Assembly: GCA_023205875.1 (NCBI GenBank)
Contig: CP060754.1
Location: forward strand, 1,488,001 to 1,552,000
Direction of reading: 5' to 3'
DNA: 64,000 nt
Source of the DNA: Chloropicon primus
Taxonomy: Eukaryota; Chlorophyta; Chloropicophyceae; Chloropicales; Chloropicaceae
Below, in pieces: positions 1 through 9,716 of this stretch. The notes under the pieces are model-generated. The model made no database searches. It saw only the letters and a program-made list of their open reading frames with translations, and was not told the origin of the DNA. A program made the translations under genes and the position numbers. Position 1 is the stretch's first letter; the number at the start of each line of letters is the position of its first letter.

Positions 1-3000
1 GAATTTCACTCAGCTGCCTTCTGCTGTCGACATAACCTCCTCTCTTCTTGATTGCTTCCAGAAGAATGTTAGCTTTCCGAGAGCCAAGACCGGCAACAAA
101 CGGGAGTGAATACGACTTCCAAGTCTGAAGCATAGCTTCATTGAGGTCTACACCAACCTGGCTCACAAGCGTCACCAGGCATTGCTCCAGGGCAGACAAT
201 TGCTCGTCTACACTGAGGAACTGCTGCGCTTCATGCAAGTTCAGTCCCGCGACTTCGTTTTGGTTCGAAAACAGAGAGGCTGCAACAGGCAAAGGATCAA
301 AGAACATTCTTCCCAAAGCAACAGCCTCTTTCACACTCCCAGGCACTTGAGGAAGCTCTGACAACGCTGCTTCGGAACCTGACCACAAGTGCGGGATCAC
401 TTGGGAGGCTAGGATCACAGGAATGTCCCCACTCTCAACTGCACCTTTCATTTCTTGGGTGTGGTTGACCAGAACTTCGGCAACAATGATTTCCATGATG
501 TTCTTCAGTTTGACGCACTCCACGGACCCTGATCCTAAAGCGATTATCTGAGGCTTGTGAGCGATGATGAACCTCTTCACGTTCTCAGCAGCTGCTTGTG
601 ACTTGACATCGCTCATAATGTTCGTCCCGTCGGACCAGTTGAGCTTGCCACTGAACGCGGGCATCTCCAAGAAATCTGCCAAGTTTCCGCTCGTATCAAG
701 CATCACTAGCGTCGTCGAGAAGCCTTGGCTTCTGTCCTTCGCTGGTCCCCACACGCAAGACATTATGTACTTTTCCGTGTTCTCCCCTTGATCACCGCTC
801 ACTTCTGATTTCCAAGGTGCCACAGACAAAAGCTTCCACATTTCATCGCTGAGTTTCTGGCTTACCCACCCCTTTGCTTCTTGGATCAGTGCATTCTTGA
901 CTTCCAATTTGAGCATAGGGAGCAAATAGTTGTACACCGCATCCTGCAGTATCTTTTTCCTCAAGTTTCTCCATTCCTTGTGCACAGGAGAGCTTGCAGG
1001 AGCCATATAGAGACTTTCAAACACAGACATGACTTGCTCTTGCAGGACGTCCATTGGCATCTTGATCGTCACCCTGATCAGCCCCTCTCTCTCTGCTGAG
1101 ACCAAGTACAACCACTCTGCTGCCTTGAAAGACGAAAGAGGCTTGTCGTCGAGACTGGAGACTGGGCAATACTTGTGCATTGGGTCCCTTATCTCGGAGC
1201 CCTTCTTCGCGGGTTCTGTGAACACCCGGGCATTGTCTCGGTAAGCTGTCCTGACGAGACGCCTAACTGCTGTCTCGGAGGAAAGTTCGACTGTCATCAA
1301 TTTGACGGCCATGTCGCACACATTCTGTGGGCTCATGCCAGAAGGCAGTTCCTTCTCTACGAATTCGAAAGGATCCACATCAGGGTACTCCAGCTTGTGC
1401 TCCTGGGCCTCCGCCTCGATGTTCGCCGCAAATTGCACTGGGCTCAGACACAAGACTTTCAAAAATGAAGCTGGCACGTTCCTCCGCCAGTGGGAGAGCT
1501 GCTGTGTTTTCCCCGGCCTCTTTGATACGCCTGCAGCCTTGACATCCACATTCTGCATGATTGACTGATACATCTTGAACTTTGCGTCCGCGTCATCAAT
1601 GACTTGGTAATCAAATCGTTTGCTTTGTAGCAGCTGCATACAGTCCTTCTCGATGCCCTTGACAGTCTCGAGTTCCCCAGCTTCCTGGGCAGCCGCCTGC
1701 AAGTTCTTGTAGGCTTCCAAACGCTTCTGGGCCCTCTTGAAGTGAGAGTGCCACTCTTTGGAGAGTTCGTGAACTTTCCAGAGCAAATCCCACCTCCTTA
1801 CTTTTTCGCGCATCACATTCTCTTCGGAGAAGGACAATCCCATCTCAAAGAGGTCATACAAGTCCTCGCTACCCAGCATGGAAGGCTTGTCTTCCTCCCT
1901 CAAGCAAAGAAGCGGGCCGCAGTGCTCTTTCCTGTACATGGCAACAAAAGGGACCTCAAGGTGCTTCTGTTGGATGTCCCTCAACACGCTGGCCAGGGAC
2001 TCCTTCAGCACTTCTTGCTGTATCTCGTCGTATGCTATTTGTGAATTCTCCTCGGCCTTGCTCAAGAACCGCCTTCCGAGTTTCCGGTGAAGCTCGCTCG
2101 CACCGGCAGGAGACTCCACCTCTGTCACCCCGCCGTCCAAGATGTCTGTGTAAAGGTTCTCGTCAATGTTGAATAGGTTGTGCCCCAACAGTTGGTCGCA
2201 GATCCATTCGCACTGCTCGGTGAACTCGCTTTGGCTCAACTGGACGGAGTGCAACTTGGCCAACTGCAGCCGCTCGGGTATATCCGTCCTCCTTATCTGG
2301 TCGTCGTCATTTGTGAAGAAGTTTGCTTCAAGAATTGCTGGATCGATCTTCTTGTCTGCCTCCGTGTCCGCAGCTCTTGTCGCCAAACCTCCAGTCTCTA
2401 TTCTCGATATCTTCATCTCCTCGTACCTTCTCACAAGGTCGTCCGCGTCCAGCCAAAGGCCTTGCAGATCCTTGTGGGTTGCCAGAGACACGCCAGCGGT
2501 CCTCGCCTTCAGCCTTTGCTTTCTCTTCTGCTTCTGCCTCGCTTTCCGAAGTCTCTCCTCCTCCTTCTCGATGGCTATCCGCTTCTGCTCATCGTCCATA
2601 TCATCCGTCACAACCCTCTGCTTGTGAACCTCAGTATCATCGATGAAGTCCCTGAACTCGTCCTCCTCGGACGACTGGGAGTCGAACTCCTCCTCAGACT
2701 CCACCGCTGCTTCCGCCTTGCTCGCCTTCTCCTGGTCCTTCACCTCCTCGTCCTCCAAGTCCTCCAGGTCCGTCCGTCCGAAGAGCTTGGCCTTGAGCTC
2801 CTCCTCCGTCATCCCCGCGGGCGCGGGAGTCGACTCGCCGTCCGCCTTGGAGGCCTTGACGAGACGCCTCTTTTTCTTTCGAGCCTTCAAGCCAGCGATC
2901 TCCAAGTCTTCCTCGGCGAGCTCGTCGACATCCTCTTCGCTGTCGTCGTCGCTGCCGTCACTCCCGCTGTCGCCACCGCTTCCTCCGCCATCCTTGCCCT

Positions 3001-3235
3001 TCTCCCCCTCCTCGTCGTCCGAACCCACGAGGAAGCCGTCCATGTCCCCCTCTCCCTCCTCCTCCCCCTCCTCCTCCTCCCCCTCCCCCTCCCCGTCGTC
3101 GCTCTCCGAAGCCTCTTCCTCTATCAGGGCCGCCGCCCCTCGGGACGACGACGCGGCCTTCTCCACCTTCCCGCCGGTCTCCTCCTCCACCTCCATGTCC
3201 TCCAAACCCTCCTCCTCCTTCTCCGTGCCGGACAT
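1..3235 (-). CDS. SPT6: Transcription elongation factor SPT6 (3' part off the left edge)
   Basis: SPT6 is a nuclear histone chaperone that travels with RNA polymerase II. One frame stays open for 1078 codons from an ATG at 3235 and leaves the window without a stop. The first ~190 residues are very acidic and low-complexity, as in all SPT6 proteins. The Tex-like core follows: a helical region from ~356, VPFVAMYRKE near ~429, a YqgF-like RNase H fold near ~846 (VMLDTSGNLADF), and a helix-hairpin-helix near ~1042 (FVAGLGSRKANILLEAIKK). The S1 and SH2 domains should lie beyond the edge. No intron is seen. The family call rests on domain order and these motifs; the start is the first ATG in frame before the acidic tail. 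Confidence 0.9.
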   Translation of the reverse strand, partial: MSGTEKEEEGLEDMEVEEETGGKVEKAASSSRGAAALIEEEASESDDGEGEGEEEEGEEEGEGDMDGFLVGSDDEEGEKGKDGGGSGGDSGSDGSDDDSEEDVDELAEEDLEIAGLKARKKKRRLVKASKADGESTPAPAGMTEEELKAKLFGRTDLEDLEDEEVKDQEKASKAEAAVESEEEFDSQSSEEDEFRDFIDDTEVHKQRVVTDDMDDEQKRIAIEKEEERLRKARQKQKRKQRLKARTAGVSLATHKDLQGLWLDADDLVRRYEEMKISRIETGGLATRAADTEADKKIDPAILEANFFTNDDDQIRRTDIPERLQLAKLHSVQLSQSEFTEQCEWICDQLLGHNLFNIDENLYTDILDGGVTEVESPAGASELHRKLGRRFLSKAEENSQIAYDEIQQEVLKESLASVLRDIQQKHLEVPFVAMYRKEHCGPLLCLREEDKPSMLGSEDLYDLFEMGLSFSEENVMREKVRRWDLLWKVHELSKEWHSHFKRAQKRLEAYKNLQAAAQEAGELETVKGIEKDCMQLLQSKRFDYQVIDDADAKFKMYQSIMQNVDVKAAGVSKRPGKTQQLSHWRRNVPASFLKVLCLSPVQFAANIEAEAQEHKLEYPDVDPFEFVEKELPSGMSPQNVCDMAVKLMTVELSSETAVRRLVRTAYRDNARVFTEPAKKGSEIRDPMHKYCPVSSLDDKPLSSFKAAEWLYLVSAEREGLIRVTIKMPMDVLQEQVMSVFESLYMAPASSPVHKEWRNLRKKILQDAVYNYLLPMLKLEVKNALIQEAKGWVSQKLSDEMWKLLSVAPWKSEVSGDQGENTEKYIMSCVWGPAKDRSQGFSTTLVMLDTSGNLADFLEMPAFSGKLNWSDGTNIMSDVKSQAAAENVKRFIIAHKPQIIALGSGSVECVKLKNIMEIIVAEVLVNHTQEMKGAVESGDIPVILASQVIPHLWSGSEAALSELPQVPGSVKEAVALGRMFFDPLPVAASLFSNQNEVAGLNLHEAQQFLSVDEQLSALEQCLVTLVSQVGVDLNEAMLQTWKSYSLPFVAGLGSRKANILLEAIKKRGGYVDSRRQLSEI

Positions 3236-3747
3236 GACTCCTCTCCCTTCTCCTCGAGATCGAACCCTTCCCTCGCGACCTTTGCCTTCGCCGGCGTTGC
3301 TTCAGACGGTCCGGCCTCGCACGCAAGACGAGAGCCCAAAGGCCTGTGCCACCGCAAGCGCTCGAAAAGGTCCTTCCCTCGCGCCCGCCGTCCCTCTCTC
3401 CACCTCGCGTTCGCCCTGACCTCGCCTCTCCTCGCCTCTCGTCCGATCGATCAATCGAGCCGCCTCCCTCGCCCTTTCCCTCCCCAAACCTGGGGATCCT
3501 CTTGGCCCTGGGCGGGGGATGATCCTCGTGGATGGGATGGAAGCCGAGGGGCAAGAGGGAGGTTGATTTCCCCCGTGGCATGGACGCACGCATTATCGTT
3601 GATTCCTATTCACAGAGTGATCTCCCCTTGAAGAGAAGGGTGAGACGGTGATCCAAAACAGCTCGAGGACGATGCGATGCGTTGGCGAGCGAGCGAGCGG
3701 GGAGGGAGAGGGAGAGGAAAGAAGGAAGGTATAATAGACATTGCGAT
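3236..3747. promoter_or_regulatory. Spacer: SPT6 upstream region and V-ATPase A 3' end
   Basis: 512 bp between two minus-strand genes. It should hold the SPT6 promoter and 5' UTR and the V-ATPase A 3' UTR. Strongly purine/pyrimidine-skewed (GGGAGGGAGAGGGAGAGG near 3700). Open frames on both strands here have skewed composition and no recognisable domain. No RNA gene seen. Confidence 0.4.
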
Positions 3748-5769
3748 TTAGGAGGTGTTGTACTCCTCGTTGAGCTCCTGGAAGGCGTCTGTGAGCTCCT
3801 TGTGGAGACCCTTGTACTTGTCAATGATGGCCTCCTCGCCCTGGGCGGGGTCCTCGAATTTCTGGGCGGAGAGCTTGTAAAGCAAGTCTCCCAGCCTTTG
3901 TTTGATGATCTGGAAGCTGATCCTGTTCTTCATCACGCCGCCCTTGCCCGAGTCCTTGCCCATCCTGTGGGCCATCAAGTTTCTCTCGATGCAATCGTTA
4001 GCAAGCTTGTTGAAGGTCACGATATTGCGCATCATCCAGACGCTCTTGTACAGCGGACAAAATTTGTCGTAGGGCGTGAAGGCATTCTGCTGCAAGAAGT
4101 CGTCCTTGATCAGCCTGGCGGTCTCCAACACGATTTTGTCGCCCTCGGCCAAGGCATCCTTGCCCACCAGCTGCACGATCTCGTTCAAGTCGTCCTCCTT
4201 CTGCAATATGTCTCTAATCCTGGTCTGGAGCTCGACAAGCTCGGAGTCGAAAGAATCGTAAAATCCCTGTAGGGACTTTGTGTACTTCGAGTAACTCAGG
4301 AGCCAGTTCACTGAGGGGAAGTGCTTCCTCTGTGCCAGCTTCTTGTCCAAGCCCCAAAACACTTGGACAATACCAAGGGTCGCTGAGGTGACGGGGTCAC
4401 TGAAGTCTCCACCGGGAGGGGAAACGGCACCGACGATGGTCACGCTTCCCGTCCTGTTTGGCGATCCCAAGCACTGCACTTTCCCGGCCCTCTCGTAAAA
4501 ACTAGCGAGCCTGGCCGCCAAGTAGGCCGGGTACCCGCTGTCCGCAGGCATCTCAGCCAACCTTCCCGAAATCTCCCTCAGCGCCTCCGCCCACCTCGAC
4601 GTGGAATCCGCCATCATACTGTAGTTATACCCCATGTCCCTGAAGTACTCCGCGAGCGTGATTCCCGTGTAGATGGAGGCCTCTCTCGCGGCCACGGGCA
4701 TGTTGCTCGTGTTCGCCACGAGGGTCGTCCTCTGCATGATTCCCTCCTCCCTTCCGTCCGGCAAGGTCATGGTGAGCTGCGGGAAATCCATCAGCACCTC
4801 TGCCATCTCGTTCCCCCTCTCCCCGCACCCGACGTACACAATCCCGTCAGAGTTACTGTACTTGGACAGGGCTTGACTAATCACCGTCTTCCCGCACCCG
4901 AACGCGCCAGGAATGCAGCAGGTTCCGCCCAGCACGGAGGGGAAGAGCGTGTCCAGCACCCTCTGCCCTGTGAGCAAGGGGGTGTCGGCCATAAGCTTCT
5001 TCGCGACGGGCCTCGGATTCCTCACTGGCCAGTTCTGGACCATCGTGTACTTCTTTTTCTCGCCGTTGAACTCCAGCTCCAACACCTCCTCGTTCACAGC
5101 GTACTCGCCCGGCGGGGCGATGTAAGTGACCACGCCCGCCGCGTTGGGAGGGCACATGACCCTGTGCTCGAGCAAGGCGTTCTCTTGGACCGTCGCGAAG
5201 ATTGAGCCGCCGGTGAGCTTGTCCCCGATCTTGAGCTCCTTCGACGGAGCGAACTCCCACATGACCGAGTCATCCAGAGGCAGAACGTTCACTCCTCTCG
5301 GTATGAAGCAGTTCTGCGTCTTCTTTGAGATCGTCCTCAAGGGCCTTTGGATGCCGTCGAAAATGTTGTCCAGCAGCCCCGGGCCGAGCTCCACGCTCAG
5401 CGGGCGGCACGTGCGATACACGGGGTCGCCCACCTGCAGGCCGCTCGTGTCCTCGTACACCTTTTGGGAGAAACGAAAGCAGAAGGGTCAGACAAGACTT
5501 GAGATGATTCCAAAACGCGGCGCGCTCAGTCCCGCCCACGCAAGGAGAGGGGTCAGAGAGGGGGAAGAAAGAGTGCGGCAACGTACCTGAATGGTCGCAG
5601 TGTGCCCCTCGAGCCGAATGATCTCTCCGATGAGCTGCTCGGCACCCACTCTCACGAGCTCGTACATGCTTGCCCCGAAGATGTCGTCCGCCACGACGAC
5701 AGGTCCCGAAACTTTCCGGATGCACCCGACCATGTTCTCGTCATCGTCCACCTCAACGTCGCGCCCCAT
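3748..5769 (-). CDS. VMA1: V-type proton ATPase catalytic subunit A, two exons
   Basis: Catalytic ATP-hydrolysing subunit of the V1 sector, which acidifies vacuoles and other endomembranes. Exon 1 is 5769-5587 (61 codons, phase 0); exon 2 is 5460-3748. The join gives 631 residues, normal for the family (~615-625). The intron (5586-5461) is GT..AG with CTGAC 26 nt before the acceptor. The P-loop GAFGCGKT lies at ~246-253, almost where other A subunits have it, followed by the nucleotide-binding core and helical C-terminus. The residue range ~100-240 matches the non-homologous region that separates A from B subunits. A CT run on the plus strand (about 5804-5821) lies just upstream of the ATG. 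The product is certain and the exon join well supported. Confidence 0.96.
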
Positions 5770-6007
5770 GTCGTCCTCGCTTCCTTTCGCCTCACTCTGC
5801 AACTCTCTCTCTCTCTCTCTCGTGTGTGCCAACGTCCCGCCGTGCGTTAGGGTTTGCCTCCTCTGGTGCTGGAGGCCCGGGGGGTTGGGTGGATTTGAGG
5901 ATGATGGTGTGGGATTGAAAAAGAAGTGGATCATTGGCTTTGGACTCGACAGAGATGATGGAGGGAGGAGCCCGTCATCCAAGTGGATGGTCATAAGTTA
6001 CACATTG

Positions 6008-7651
6008 TTATGTTTTTTTGTACAAAATGAAAGACATGGTCGCGGCGTAGAACGTGTGCATTCCGCAAAACACCCACCAGACCCACTGCAGCGAGGAGTC
6101 CTGCACGAGGTAGCCTCCGCACACGATGAACAGAACGTTCAGCGCCATGGCCTTGACGAGATCCTTCACCCTGCCTATGGCCAGCAGGCTTCCCTCGAGG
6201 GAGAGCAAGATCGGGAAGACGCACACGGAGAGGGTGACCTGGTTCAAGACGGATCGGGTCCTCTCCCGGATGACCAAGTCTTGGGTGAAGAGCGAGGACA
6301 GGGGCAGGTAGCTCAGCCTCGTGGCCACGAACATGAGGGCGCTGAGGGCGAGTCCGATGCCGAGAACCAGCTTGACGTAGTACAGGCCCCTGGCCGCTTC
6401 CTCCCGGCCCCCCGACCCCTCCGATCTGAAGTACTGGGGCGCAAAGGACTGCGCGGCGTAGGACAGGGGCTCGCCCACGAGGATCAGGACCCGCCAGATC
6501 GTCAGGGCCACGAGGTGGGCTGCGAGCGCCGCGGACCCGAACATGGTGCTCAGGTAATTCATCAGGAACACCTTGACGCAGGTGAGGACCTTCATCACCA
6601 GGAAGGGGGCGCTCTCCCTCAACAGCGGCGGCAGGGTGCTGAGGGGCGGCAGGGAGAGCCTGAAAGGCTCTCCCCCGCTCCCCCCGTCGGGGCGGAGCTC
6701 CTTCACGATCCTCGAAAAGAGGAAGGTGGCCGCGAGAAACTGCGCGACGACCGTGGCGATGGCCGCACCCACAATGCCGGTGCGGAGCCACCCCACCAGG
6801 AGGACGTCCCCGACGGTGTTGACCATCCCGCTGATCAGGACGGCAAGCAAGGGGGTCACGGAATCTTTGCTCAAGCCCATCAGGATGCCCTGCATGGTGA
6901 TCTGCGCGATAAATGCCGGGACGGCGATGGCCCTGATCCTCGTGTAGAGCGCCGCCGGCTTGATGGCTTCCGCCGAGGCCTGGCTCGTCGTCGCGCTCAT
7001 CAGCCAACCCGCCCCGAACACGAGACTCGACATGAGAACCAGGCCAACGAGGACGGAGAGCATCCCGAACTCCGCCGCGGCGGCCCTCCTCCTCGCTTTC
7101 CACTCCTCCCCGTCGCCCCCCGGGCCGTCCTTCGCAAGCCCCGCGAGCTTGTTTATGCTAGCCACCTGCAAGAACGCAAAGATCAGGCCCAGGCTATCGA
7201 ACACGGTGGACGAGGGGCCCAGCGCCGCGAGCTCCACCGTGGTGGCGCACCGGCCCACCACCGCCGTGTCCACAGCCGACAGAATCGGAGAGGCCAAGCT
7301 CGATCCCAGGGCAGGAAGGGCAAACCGCAGGATCGCACCGACGTCCTCGAGCCACGAGCTCGCGGCAGGCCTGGCGTCCCCTCCCGGCTCCTCCGCCCTC
7401 AAACGGCTCCTCCGACCAACCTCGACATCGCGAATGCCCTCCCGATGGCATTGGCGACTGAGGTGGCGACGGCGTTGGCGATTGCGGCGGCGCGCCCATC
7501 GCCCGTCAGAAGCAGCAGTTGCAGTCGAAAGGGCACAAGTCCGTTCCACCCCCTTGGTTGATGCGGAGCTCCCTCTCCGAGTAGATGGCGAATCCCTCGT
7601 TGGTTTTCTTGCGCTTGTACCGGGGGAGGAGGGAGTCCAGGTCGAAGTCAT
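6008..7651 (-). CDS. MATE family transporter, EDS5-like, probably plastid envelope
   Basis: Multi-pass secondary transporter of the MATE fold. The conserved body starts about residue 98 (ILRFALPALGSSLASP, then VDTAVVGRCATTVELAALGP), close to the chloroplast EDS5 group, with about 12 hydrophobic spans to the C-terminus. 547 residues from the ATG at 7651. That is the only ATG in frame before the first membrane helix. The first ~70 residues are Ser/Thr/Arg-rich with few acids, as in a chloroplast transit peptide. This start puts the first 146 bp inside the 3' end of the DUF1764 coding region, same strand and another frame. An undetected intron or an indel near 7400-7500 is the alternative. The substrate is unknown. 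Family sure, N-terminus unsure. Confidence 0.82.
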   Translation of the reverse strand: MTSTWTPSSPGTSARKPTRDSPSTRRGSSASTKGVERTCALSTATAASDGRWARRRNRQRRRHLSRQCHREGIRDVEVGRRSRLRAEEPGGDARPAASSWLEDVGAILRFALPALGSSLASPILSAVDTAVVGRCATTVELAALGPSSTVFDSLGLIFAFLQVASINKLAGLAKDGPGGDGEEWKARRRAAAAEFGMLSVLVGLVLMSSLVFGAGWLMSATTSQASAEAIKPAALYTRIRAIAVPAFIAQITMQGILMGLSKDSVTPLLAVLISGMVNTVGDVLLVGWLRTGIVGAAIATVVAQFLAATFLFSRIVKELRPDGGSGGEPFRLSLPPLSTLPPLLRESAPFLVMKVLTCVKVFLMNYLSTMFGSAALAAHLVALTIWRVLILVGEPLSYAAQSFAPQYFRSEGSGGREEAARGLYYVKLVLGIGLALSALMFVATRLSYLPLSSLFTQDLVIRERTRSVLNQVTLSVCVFPILLSLEGSLLAIGRVKDLVKAMALNVLFIVCGGYLVQDSSLQWVWWVFCGMHTFYAATMSFILYKKT

Positions 7652-7916
7652 CCTTGTCCTTGGAGAAAACCGCTGCCACGAACGCTTCGCCCTTCCTGTC
7701 GCCCCCTTCCCTTCCCTTCTTCTTCTGCTTCTTCTTCTGCTGAGAGGACGAGGATGAGGACGAGGGGTCTGTCCCTTGGTTTTCTCGTTTTCGCTTCTCC
7801 TCCGCTTCCTTCTTCTCCTTCTCCTTCTCCTTCTCCGCCTCCTCCTTCTTCTGCTTCTCCTTCTTCGCGCTGGCGAAGATGTCGTCGATCACGCTCTCCT
7901 TCCCCTTCCCTTTCAT
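7506..7916 (-). CDS. DUF1764 family protein
   Basis: 136-residue basic protein. It begins with KESVIDDIFASAKK, the N-terminal mark of the DUF1764 family, continues with a long Lys/Glu-rich helix (~20-60) and a Ser/Gln/Lys linker, and ends with the family's C-terminal mark (EGFAIYSERELR, then GGGTDLCPFDCNCCF). The biochemical role is not known to me. The Lys-rich tracts suggest a nucleic-acid-bound or nuclear protein, which is inference. The ATG at 7916 is chosen because the motif follows at once; the frame runs upstream into a GA/CT microsatellite. The 3' 146 bp overlap the presumed start of the MATE gene. Confidence 0.88.
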   Translation of the reverse strand: MKGKGKESVIDDIFASAKKEKQKKEEAEKEKEKEKKEAEEKRKRENQGTDPSSSSSSSQQKKKQKKKGREGGDRKGEAFVAAVFSKDKDDFDLDSLLPRYKRKKTNEGFAIYSERELRINQGGGTDLCPFDCNCCF

Positions 7917-7983
7917 CCTCCCTCCCTCCTCGTTCCCGCTCTGCTCTTCTCTGCTCTGCTCTGCTCTCGGTTGAGAACGAGGA

Positions 7984-8028
<45 letters not shown>

Positions 8029-8402
8029 TGTGGGATGGGATGGGATGGAGGGATCCACTTTGCAAGGCCTTGAGACACTTCCAGCCGAAGGCTGAGGATT
8101 CAAACATCGGCAGCGAGCTGCTCCGTCTGAATAGGAGATGATGATGAGAAACTCGGCGGAGAGAAAGAGGGCCGAGGGTTGGGTCGCAGGTTGATCCTTG
8201 CTTCCATTGGTTTCGGACTCTCCCCTTGATCCCCTCGCACGTGCCTGCTCCGGTGTTTGTCTGTCTGTTGTTCTTTTGTTGTATTACACCAAAACACTTG
8301 TGTGGGTGCTTTGAGAGTCAAGGAGGCCAAAGGCAAAGCAGTGAGCCGACCGCCTTACCAGATGCCGTTTGACCCAAGAATGGACGACGGCTGGCCTGAA
8401 CT
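7917..8402. promoter_or_regulatory. Spacer with (AG)20 microsatellite upstream of the DUF1764 gene
   Basis: 486 bp holding the DUF1764 promoter/5' UTR and the PsaO 3' UTR. A pure (AG) run of about 40 bp lies at 7987-8026, 70 bp before the DUF1764 ATG; in the transcript sense it is a (CT) run. GGGATGGGATGGGATGGAGG-like short repeats follow at 8032-8050. No gene seen. Confidence 0.5.
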
Positions 8403-9150
8403 TTACTTGTCCCACTCCTTGCCGTACTCCTTCTTGAAGTAATCCACGTTGGAACCAAAGTAACCCTCCTTCTTTCCCTCGTAGCCGATCTTCGCAAGAG
8501 TCAAGGTGAGGAAGAGGCCGATGTGCCAGGTGAGCATGTACACCCAGAAAGGGTCCGCCACGCCTGGTCCCGTGGGGAAGTTGGCCAAGTTGGAGGCAAT
8601 GGACTCGTTCATCCTGTAGAACAAGCTCTCTCCGCCGTAGCTTCCCACAGGGATGCAGCTGGGAATCGTCCACGCCAAGTAGCCCACCCAGAAGGGGAAA
8701 TTGTCCCTCTTCAGCCAGTTGCGTGGGAACGTTTCCGGGTTCTCCGCACGGACCTGCTGGAGGTCTCCCCTGCGCGTGTTCAGCCTCGTCCTCAACCCCC
8801 TCACCTGACGGAACCCGACGGGAGCTGCATGCACCGGATCATCATCCCCAAGCAAAAGCAAGCAAAAGCAAGCAAAAGCAAGCAAAAGCAAGCAAAACAA
8901 AACAAAAGCAAGGGCAGGCAGGAGGAGGGAAAAAAATAAGAGCACACGAACGAACGAGTCAGAGGATCCATTCCATCTCGAAACTAGGTCGATGCCCAGG
9001 GCATGGGCTTGGGCATGGCATGGCATGGGTGTTGAGAGAGAAGAGAAAGAGAAAGAGAAGAGAGGAGGAGAGAGGAGAGGTTTGTGTTTGTGGGGTGTGT
9101 GTTCGGGTTGTCTTACCTTTGGCGGAGTGGAGCATCATCCTAGTGGTCAT
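8403..9150 (-). CDS. psaO: Photosystem I subunit PsaO precursor, two exons
   Basis: Nuclear-encoded thylakoid protein of photosystem I, with two membrane spans, lying near the light-harvesting docking side. Exon 2 (8824-8403) encodes the family signature: NWLKRDNFPFWVGYLAW, IPSCIPVGSYGGESLF, NFPTGPGVADPFWVYMLTWH, then GLFLTLTLAKIGYEGKKEGYF. It lacks its own start. Exon 1 (9150-9117) gives 11 codons plus one base, MTTRMMLHSAK, and the phase-1 join (G + CT) reads straight into APVGFRQVRG; the total is 151 residues with a short transit peptide. The intron (9116-8825) is GTAAGA..AG, with CTGAC at 8963-8959. An in-frame ATG at 9207 would add 19 residues. Function sure, exon 1 well supported. Confidence 0.9.
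8851..8910. repeat. Tandem AGCAAAAGCA-type repeat in the PsaO intron
   Basis: A short unit (AGCAAAAGCA and near variants) is repeated about five times inside the intron. In transcript sense it is a T-rich tract (TGCTTTTGCT) between the CTGAC motif and the 3' splice site, so it may serve as a long polypyrimidine tract. Confidence 0.8.
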
Positions 9151-9716
9151 GGGTGCGCTTGCGGTGCTGGTTGTTGGGTTGTCGGGTTGGTTCGCGTCCT
9201 CCCTCACGCCGTTCTCTTTCTCTCTTCCTATTGGATCTCAAGAGATCTTATCCTTACGCGAATTAGTGTACAATATTACACTCATATAACATAATCTGAA
9301 ATTTCCAACAACGCACAAAGCTGAGAGAGAGAGAGCCAGGGGGGGAGGAGGGGGACGACGGGCCTTGTGTTCGAGGGAGGTGCGTGGTCGAGGTGGCTCG
9401 AGAGGGAGGTGGTGTGCCGGATATTCTGAAGCGCCTTCTTGTGATCTTTCGAAAGAGCCGTCGCTCGAAGGGGACGGCCGAGTGGTGGGGATTCGAGGAC
9501 ACGAAACGGGAGAGGGAAGCCGGGAGGACGAGCGGGGAGAAACAGAAGAGGGAAGGCGGCGGGGAGGGGCGCGTCGAGGCGAGAGAGAGGTGGATTGAGA
9601 GAGGATCGGGAGTATTGTCTCCTGATCTTTCGAAAGAGGTGTCGCTCGAAGGAAACGGCCGAGTGGTGGGGATTGGAGAGGGAGGATCGTCTCGACTCCG
9701 ATAAGGTAGTGTTGTG
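9151..9716. repeat. Spacer with two ~53-bp direct repeats (9442-9494 and 9623-9674)
   Basis: 566 bp between the divergent PsaO and 9717 genes. Both repeat copies start TGATCTTTCGAAAGAG and end GAGTGGTGGGGATT, 181 bp apart, with about four mismatches. Each holds the palindrome CTTTCGAAAG. Copy 1 can also form a GCCGTC/GACGGC hairpin that copy 2 has lost. No convincing gene: open frames on the minus strand here are low-complexity and differ in frame between the two copies. Confidence 0.7.

Noticed and set aside
2180-3631. Plus-strand open frame of 483 codons
   Set aside because: It is the reverse of the acidic, repeat-like SPT6 N-terminus; its protein is Leu/Arg-rich without domain and SPT6 explains the DNA.
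5591-7561. Plus-strand open frame of 656 codons
   Set aside because: Antisense to V-ATPase exon 1 and the MATE gene; His/Arg/Gly-rich, no domain.
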